A stretch of 64,000 nucleotides of DNA from positions 141,769 through 205,768 of the forward strand of contig NZ_VWPH01000016.1 of the NCBI RefSeq assembly GCF_008630535.1. Direction: 5' to 3'. The notes below the pieces were generated by a model that was given only the letters and a program-made list of their open reading frames with translations, searched no databases and was not told where the DNA came from. This stretch comes from Saccharopolyspora hirsuta. GTDB lineage: Bacteria > Actinomycetota > Actinomycetes > Mycobacteriales > Pseudonocardiaceae. Position numbers and translations under genes: made by a program. Positions 59,579 through 64,000 of this stretch are shown here, piece after piece (positions within the stretch are counted from its first letter, which is position 1; each line of letters opens with the position of its first letter).

Positions 59579-60418
59579 TCACCGGTGCGAGTTCTTGACG
59601 GCGGTCTGCGGTCCCCGTCGAACCGCGTCCGCCACCAGCGCTTCCGCCGCAGCTGCGTCGGTGCGCTCGCCGGGCCTCAGCCACAGGAAGTACTCCACGT
59701 TGCCGGACGGTCCGGGCAGCGGGCTGGCCACGACGCCGCGCAGCCCCAGCCCGTTCTCGGCGGCGACCTGCACGACCTCCAGCACCGCCTCGGCCCGCAG
59801 CTGCGGGTCGCGCACCACCCCGCCGGAACCCAGCCGCTGCTTGCCGACCTCGAACTGCGGCTTGACCATCGGCACCAGATCGGCGTCCGGGGTCGCGCAG
59901 GCGGCCAGCGCGGGCAGCACCAGCTTCAGCGAGATGAACGACAGGTCCGCCACGACCAGGTCCACCTGCCCGCCGATGTCCTCCGGGGTCAGCGAGCGGA
60001 CGTTGGTCCGGTCGTGGATGTGCACCCGATCGTCGGTCTGCAACTTCCACACCAGCTGCCCGTAGCCGACGTCGACCGCGACGACCTCGCGGGCCTCGCG
60101 GCGCAGCAGCACGTCGGTGAACCCGCCGGTCGACGCACCCGCGTCCAGGCACCGCCGCCCGGCCACGGACAACCCCTCGGGCTCGAAAGCTTCCAGCGCG
60201 CCCAGCAGCTTGTGCGCGCCCCGCGACGCCCAACCGGGGTCGTCCACGTCCTCGGCGACCACCACCGGAGCGTCGGTCTCGACCGCGGTGGCGGACTTGC
60301 GCGCGACCATGCCGCGCACGCTCACCCGACCCGCCTCGACCAGTTCGGAGGCGTGCTCGCGGGACCGCGCCAGCCCGCGACGAACCAGTTCGGCATCCAA
60401 CCGCGCCCTGCGTGGCAC
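59579..60418 (-). CDS. tlyA: rRNA 2'-O-methyltransferase TlyA
   Basis: The protein is 279 residues from GTG 60418, chosen because AGGAG lies eight bases upstream. A longer GTG start at 60439 overlaps the preceding gene. An S4 RNA-binding domain (RRARLDAELVRRGLARSREHA) is followed by an FtsJ-like methyltransferase (LDAGASTGGFTDVLL, VAVDVGYGQL, VVADLSFISLKLVLP). TlyA methylates C1409 of 16S and C1920 of 23S rRNA, and its loss gives capreomycin resistance in mycobacteria. Confidence 0.95.
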   Translation of the reverse strand: MPRRARLDAELVRRGLARSREHASELVEAGRVSVRGMVARKSATAVETDAPVVVAEDVDDPGWASRGAHKLLGALEAFEPEGLSVAGRRCLDAGASTGGFTDVLLRREAREVVAVDVGYGQLVWKLQTDDRVHIHDRTNVRSLTPEDIGGQVDLVVADLSFISLKLVLPALAACATPDADLVPMVKPQFEVGKQRLGSGGVVRDPQLRAEAVLEVVQVAAENGLGLRGVVASPLPGPSGNVEYFLWLRPGERTDAAAAEALVADAVRRGPQTAVKNSHR

Positions 60419-60422
60419 TGCG

Positions 60423-60650
60423 TCAGCTCCTGTGTGCACTCGTTCCGGAGAGGAGGTGATCGGCCTTCGACAGCGCGTCGGTGAGCGCGGTGTGCACCGC
60501 CTCGAACCGTTCGACGTGCTCGGCGACGGGCCGCTCCCGCACCTCGTCGAGGTCGGCGACGGCCGCCGCGATGGCGTCGATCGCCGACTGGCCGTCGTCG
60601 GCCGGGCGCGCCAGCATCGCGGGATTCGGCATCTGCCCCGGAGAGGTCAT
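60423..60650 (-). CDS. Small conserved protein upstream of tlyA
   Basis: The protein has 75 residues and an ATG after a GGAGC-type site. It is helical and acidic (AIDAIAAAVADLDEVRERPVA, then ERFEAVHTALTDALSKA). It resembles the short proteins found next to tlyA in other actinobacteria (Rv1693-like by position). No domain or catalytic motif is visible. The gap to tlyA is four bases, so they are probably co-translated. Confidence 0.75.
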   Translation of the reverse strand: MTSPGQMPNPAMLARPADDGQSAIDAIAAAVADLDEVRERPVAEHVERFEAVHTALTDALSKADHLLSGTSAHRS

Positions 60651-60746
60651 CCGCTCCTGCTCCCCTCGATCACGCCGCGACCGCTGTGCGGCGACGTCTC
60701 CACGCTATCGGAACGCCCCGGCGGTGACACCGCGGCGTCCGCCGCT

Positions 60747-61751
60747 TCAGGCCAAGCCGAGCTCGCGCAACGCCGCCTTCGCGGGCTCGTCCGCCGCCCG
60801 CACCTCGACAGGTCCGGACGAAGCGGCCCACCACGCCGCGCACAAGGTCCGCAGCGCGGCGAGCGCATCGGCCTCGCCCTCGGAACGCGCCAGCTCCAGC
60901 ACGCCGTCCTCGACCCGCGCGCGCCACCCGGGCTGCGCTGCGATCGCCACCTCCGCGGGATCCTGCAACAACCCGCGCAGATCGGCCGCGACGTGGTCGG
61001 GGCGCATCTCCGGGGCGGCGCCGAGCAGATCGGCGGGGGTGTTCACCCCGGTCAGCACCATCAGCGACGGCATCCCCGCGTTGACCGCGCCCGCGATGTC
61101 GGTGTCCAGCCGGTCCCCGACCATCAGCGGCGACCGCCCGCCCGCCGAGTCGACCGCGCGGTCCAGCAGCGGGCGCTCGGGCTTCCCGGCCACCAGCGGC
61201 TCCTGGTCGGTCGCCGCGCGCAGCAGCTCGACCAGCGCACCGTTGCCCGGCACCAGACCGCGTTCGGTCGGCAGCGTGCGGTCCCCGTTGCACGCCACCC
61301 ACAGCGCCCCGGCGCGGATCGCCAAGCAGGCCTCGGCGAGGTCGCGGTACGCGATCTCCGTCGAGAGCCCCTGCACGACCGCGGCCGGGTCGTCGGCGAA
61401 GTCCGACACCGGAACCAGCCCGACGCGGTCCACTTCGGACGCCAGGGCGGCGGAACCGACCACCAGCACCCGGGATCCGGCGGGCAGCTTCTCGGCCAGC
61501 ACGGCGGCACCGGCCTGCGCGCTGGTGCTCACCTCGGCCCGCTCCGCGGTCAGCCCGAGACCGGCGAGGTGGTCGACCACCGCCTGGTCCGGTTTGGACG
61601 CGTTGTTGGTGACGTAGCGGACCTGGACGCCGCGGCGGTGCACTTCCCGGACTGCCTCCAGGGCACCGGGAACGAGTTCACCGCCGCGGAAGACCGTGCC
61701 GTCCAGGTCGAACAGCACGACGTCGTGGCCGTCGAGGAGCGTCCCGCTCAC
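60747..61751 (-). CDS. HAD-IIA family phosphatase
   Basis: The protein has 334 residues. Motif I is FDLDGTVFRGG, the type II cap lies between motifs I and III (TNNASKPDQAV, NGDRTLPTERG), then KPERPLLDRAV and GDRLDTDIAGA complete the active site. The family includes glycerol-3-phosphate and nitrophenyl phosphatases. M. tuberculosis Rv1692, the positional equivalent, acts on glycerol 3-phosphate in lipid recycling. The C-terminal 80 residues are an extra helical domain. Its start overlaps the TPR-like gene by four bases (61748-61751). Confidence 0.88.
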   Translation of the reverse strand: MSGTLLDGHDVVLFDLDGTVFRGGELVPGALEAVREVHRRGVQVRYVTNNASKPDQAVVDHLAGLGLTAERAEVSTSAQAGAAVLAEKLPAGSRVLVVGSAALASEVDRVGLVPVSDFADDPAAVVQGLSTEIAYRDLAEACLAIRAGALWVACNGDRTLPTERGLVPGNGALVELLRAATDQEPLVAGKPERPLLDRAVDSAGGRSPLMVGDRLDTDIAGAVNAGMPSLMVLTGVNTPADLLGAAPEMRPDHVAADLRGLLQDPAEVAIAAQPGWRARVEDGVLELARSEGEADALAALRTLCAAWWAASSGPVEVRAADEPAKAALRELGLA

Positions 61752-63703
61752 TGCGCTCGCGCGCCCCCTTCGGCTTCGCCGTCAGCGGCGTCCTTCTTCA
61801 GCTCCTCGGCATCCGCCGAGTCCACCGCGTCCTCGGCGACCGCGTCTTCAGCGTCCTCGTCGGGGGAGCCGTCCTCGTCGTCGAGCTCGTCCTCGTCCGA
61901 GATCCCAGCGGCGGCCTCGGCCTCGGTCACCAGCTCTTCGACGACCTCCGGCCCGCCGATCTTCTCGGCCAGCTCCTCCAGGCGCTCCGGAGCGTCGGTC
62001 TCCTCCTCGTCGTCGGCGTGCGCGGCGTGCACGAACCAGGTGAAGGCCTCGCGCTCGCGGCCAGCGGCCAGCAGGTTGTCGGCGTAGGCGTAGAACAACC
62101 GCGCGCTCCACGGGTCCTGCCGCTGCGGGTCGAGCTCGGGGATCTGCAGGCTCACGACGGAGGCCTCGACCTCACCGAGGTCCCGGCGCGCCCCGGCCGC
62201 CACGATGCGCAGCTCGACGGCGTCCTCCTGCTCGAGCTGGGTCGCCTCCTGGCTGCGGGCGAGCTCCACCGCCCGCTCGGGCCGCCCCAGCGCGCGCTCG
62301 CAGTCGGCCATCATCGCGAGGTGGCCGGGGCCGCCCGCGATGCGACGAGCCGCGCGCAGCTCGGACAGCGCCTCGCTCCACTCACCCGCCAAGTACGCGG
62401 CGAGCCCGTTGGCCTCGCGCACCGACGGGATGCGGGACGCCTTCTGCCGGGCGAACCGGGCGTGCGCGAGAGCCTTCTCCGCGTCCTCGTCGACCAGCTG
62501 GCCAGCAGCGACGAGGTGCAGCGCGACCTTGTCGGCCAAGCCCTTGGGCAGCGGCAGCAGCTCGCGGCGCACCTCGGCGTCGAGCTCCTTGGGGTCCAGG
62601 CCCTCGGGCAGCTCCGGCTCCTGCAGCTTCGGGCTCGACTCGGCAGCCTCGTTCGACTGCTTCGCGGCGTCCTCGCGGGACCCGCTGCGCTCCCGGTCGC
62701 CCCGCCGGTCATCACGACGCGGCCGGTCCCGGAAGTCGCGGTCGTCACGACGCGGCCGACCACCGCGGTCGAACCGGTCCCCGTCCCGCCGCGGGCGGTC
62801 ATCCCGACGCTCGTCCCGGCGAGGCCGGTCGTCGAAGCTGCGGTCGTCACGACGCGGCCGCTTGTCGGAACCCCGGTCGTCGCGACGCGGACGATCCTTG
62901 AAGTCGCGGTCGTCGCGGCGCGGCCGGTCGCGGAAGTCCCGATCATCCCGACGGGGCCGGTCATCGCGACGCGGACGGTCGTTGAAGTCCCGGTCGTCCC
63001 GACGCTCGTAACCGCCACGTCGGTCGTCGCGGCGGAAGTCCCCGCGGTCGCGGTCATCCCGACGGAAGCCGCCGCGGTCGTCACGCCGGTCGTCCCTGCG
63101 GAAACCGCCCCGGTCATCACGCCGGAAATCACGACGGTCGCGGTCATCCCGACGGAACCCACCGCGGTCGTCACGCCGGTCATCCCGACGGAAGTTGTCC
63201 CTGCGGTCGTTGTCACGTCGGAAGCCGCCGCGGTCGTCACGCCGGTCCCGGTTGTCCCGGCGGAAGTCGCCGCGATCGCGGTCATCGCGGCGGAAGTTGT
63301 CGCGGCGCGGTCCGCGATCGTTGTTGAAGCCGCGGTCGCGGTCGTCGCGGCGGAACCCACCGCGGTCATCGCGCCTGTCATCGCGCCGGTTGTCGAAATC
63401 CCGGCGGTCGTTGTCACGGCGGTCGTTGTCGCGGCGGAAGCCACCGCGGCGGTCCTGGCCGCCCTGGCCGCGGAACCGGTCGCGGCCGCCGAAGTCGTCG
63501 CGGCCCCGGCGGTCGTCGCGGTAGCCGCCGCGGCCGCGGTCATCCCGGTCGTTGCGGAAGCCGCCGCGGTCGTCCCGCGAGCCGAAGCGGCGCGGGCCGC
63601 CCTGTGAACCACGGCGCTCGAAGCTCCCGCGGCCGCCTTGGCCGCTTCGGCCGGCACCGGCCCCGCGGCGAGAGTCGCCGCGCCTGTCGTCGGAACCGGA
63701 CAC
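61748..63703 (-). CDS. TPR-like protein with long Arg/Asp/Gly-rich disordered region
   Basis: The protein is 651 residues from GTG 63703, which has AGGAGG five bases upstream. Residues about 5-340 are dominated by repeats such as GGFRRDDRD, RPRRDDRDF and DRRDDRGGFRR, with very few hydrophobic residues, so this part must be intrinsically disordered and resembles RGG-type RNA-binding regions. Residues about 375-590 contain helical pairs (ALAHARFARQKASRIPSV, ALSELRAARRIAGG) compatible with tetratricopeptide repeats. The last 50 residues are strongly acidic. It is the positional match of the TPR protein Rv1691, but the N-terminal half is enlarged. It lies next to a 5S rRNA gene and two rRNA-modifying enzymes, which fits an RNA-related role. 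This is an inference. Confidence 0.85.
   Translation of the reverse strand: MSGSDDRRGDSRRGAGAGRSGQGGRGSFERRGSQGGPRRFGSRDDRGGFRNDRDDRGRGGYRDDRRGRDDFGGRDRFRGQGGQDRRGGFRRDNDRRDNDRRDFDNRRDDRRDDRGGFRRDDRDRGFNNDRGPRRDNFRRDDRDRGDFRRDNRDRRDDRGGFRRDNDRRDNFRRDDRRDDRGGFRRDDRDRRDFRRDDRGGFRRDDRRDDRGGFRRDDRDRGDFRRDDRRGGYERRDDRDFNDRPRRDDRPRRDDRDFRDRPRRDDRDFKDRPRRDDRGSDKRPRRDDRSFDDRPRRDERRDDRPRRDGDRFDRGGRPRRDDRDFRDRPRRDDRRGDRERSGSREDAAKQSNEAAESSPKLQEPELPEGLDPKELDAEVRRELLPLPKGLADKVALHLVAAGQLVDEDAEKALAHARFARQKASRIPSVREANGLAAYLAGEWSEALSELRAARRIAGGPGHLAMMADCERALGRPERAVELARSQEATQLEQEDAVELRIVAAGARRDLGEVEASVVSLQIPELDPQRQDPWSARLFYAYADNLLAAGREREAFTWFVHAAHADDEEETDAPERLEELAEKIGGPEVVEELVTEAEAAAGISDEDELDDEDGSPDEDAEDAVAEDAVDSADAEELKKDAADGEAEGGARAQ
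62700..63500 (-). repeat. Degenerate in-frame repeats coding Arg-Asp-Arg blocks
   Basis: Short units based on cggtcgtcacgacgcgg and close variants recur dozens of times with imperfect periodicity. They code the RRDDR/RPRRDD modules of the preceding entry. The pattern is coding-driven rather than a CRISPR array, because units are contiguous with no unique spacers. Confidence 0.7.
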
Positions 63704-63823
63704 CGAACCTCCTGAAGCAGAAAAACTGAAGTACCCACCAGCGTAGCCCCACGTCTCGGCGGGCCGCGGCGGGCCGCACCCCGATGTGAGCGGGGGCAAC
63801 TCCCGGTCATGAACTCGGTCATG

Positions 63824-63876
63824 AAAAAAGGGGCCGACCGGAGATCCGTCCCGCAAGGACGGGTCCGGTCGGCCCC
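63824..63876 (-). terminator. Intrinsic terminator of the rRNA operon
   Basis: GGGGCCGACCGGA (63830-63842) pairs with TCCGGTCGGCCCC (63864-63876), with a nested CCGTCC/GGACGG stem inside. On the minus strand it is followed by TTTTTT (63829-63824). It is a complete textbook terminator just after the 5S gene. Confidence 0.9.
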
Positions 63877-63887
63877 TCTCAAATTGT

Positions 63888-64000
63888 GTGTCGGCGGTGT
63901 CTTACTCTCCCACACCCTGTCGAGTGCAGTACCATCAGCGCTGGGGAGCTTAGCTACCGGGTTCGGAATGGGACCGGGCGGACCCTCCCCGCCATCGCCA
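63888..64000 (-). rRNA. 5S ribosomal RNA, 5' end cut by the window
   Basis: The minus strand reads through the universal 5S core CCGGTCCCATTCCGAACCC, then AAGCTCCCCAGCGC and GATGGTACTGC, and ends GGGAGAGTAAGACACCGCC. About 113 nt are visible, so only roughly the first ten bases are missing. The 3' end is placed just before the operon terminator. The 16S and 23S genes should lie to the right of the window. Confidence 0.95.

Noticed and set aside
62700..63500. CRISPR-like array of short repeats
   Set aside because: Units are contiguous, imperfect and in frame. There are no unique spacers of constant length and no cas genes.
62018..63607. Long plus-strand frame coding a Val/Ala/Pro-rich repetitive protein
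   Set aside because: It is the antisense of the Arg/Asp repeats, has no ribosome-binding site, and the minus frame has proper start, RBS and TPR-like homology.

Overview
The window is high-GC actinobacterial chromosome. It has abundant GTG and TTG starts, a complete mce operon, and a block (about 42.3-63.7 kb) whose gene order matches the Mycobacterium tuberculosis Rv1691-Rv1713 interval. Together with PucR-type regulators, DUF6801-like secreted proteins and an LCC-type cutinase, this suggests a member of the Pseudonocardiales (Saccharopolyspora/Amycolatopsis-like). The genus is an inference. No insertion sequence, prophage, tRNA or CRISPR array was found.

Region 1 (1-23.3 kb), envelope, lipid and secreted functions. 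It begins with a PucR-type regulator cut by the window edge, an acyl-CoA synthetase and a VanZ-like protein. A minus-strand, almost fully translationally coupled mce operon follows (13781 down to 3611): a two-domain secreted protein, two MlaE/YrbE permeases, six MCE proteins and two Mce-associated membrane proteins. Beyond it lie a secreted lipase, two tail-to-tail PucR paralogues, two secreted proteins that each resemble one half of the first mce-operon protein, a lytic transglycosylase with a Pro/Thr tail, and a TetR gene divergent from a cutinase/PET-hydrolase-like enzyme.

Region 2 (23.4-32.1 kb), a sugar/polyol catabolic locus. The minus-strand genes encode a HAD phosphatase, a 2-hydroxyacid dehydrogenase, an FGGY kinase, a DhaK-DhaL fusion kinase, an RpiB-like isomerase and a class II aldolase. 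Divergently there is a DeoR-type regulator and then a polyol-permease-like MFS transporter. Both promoter regions carry the same palindrome ATTAAC-N9-GTTAAT, so one regulator probably controls import and catabolism together.

Region 3 (32.1-37.3 kb) is a three-gene minus-strand operon: a polyprenyl-phosphate glycosyltransferase, a GtrA-like domain fused to a large GT-C-like membrane protein, and a secreted PIG-L deacetylase with a propeller-like C-terminus. It looks like a compact machine for adding a possibly de-N-acetylated sugar to the cell envelope. The deacetylase frame lacks a stop codon at its expected end. A DPP-IV-type peptidase, an aldo/keto reductase and a two-component system follow (37.4-42.2 kb).

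Region 4 (42.3-63.7 kb) is the conserved housekeeping block, mostly on the minus strand: der, plsC-like, cmk, rluB-like, scpB, scpA, a small protein, parA-like, xerD, NUDIX, pyrG, MctB-like, steA, recN, NAD kinase, tlyA, a small protein, a HAD-IIA phosphatase and a TPR-like protein with a huge Arg/Asp-rich disordered region. A plus-strand KhtT/KhtU-type antiporter pair sits between rluB and cmk. Two copies of a roughly 140-bp element lie exactly in the cmk/plsC and scpA/scpB junctions. The window ends in the 3' part of a minus-strand 5S rRNA followed by a textbook terminator.
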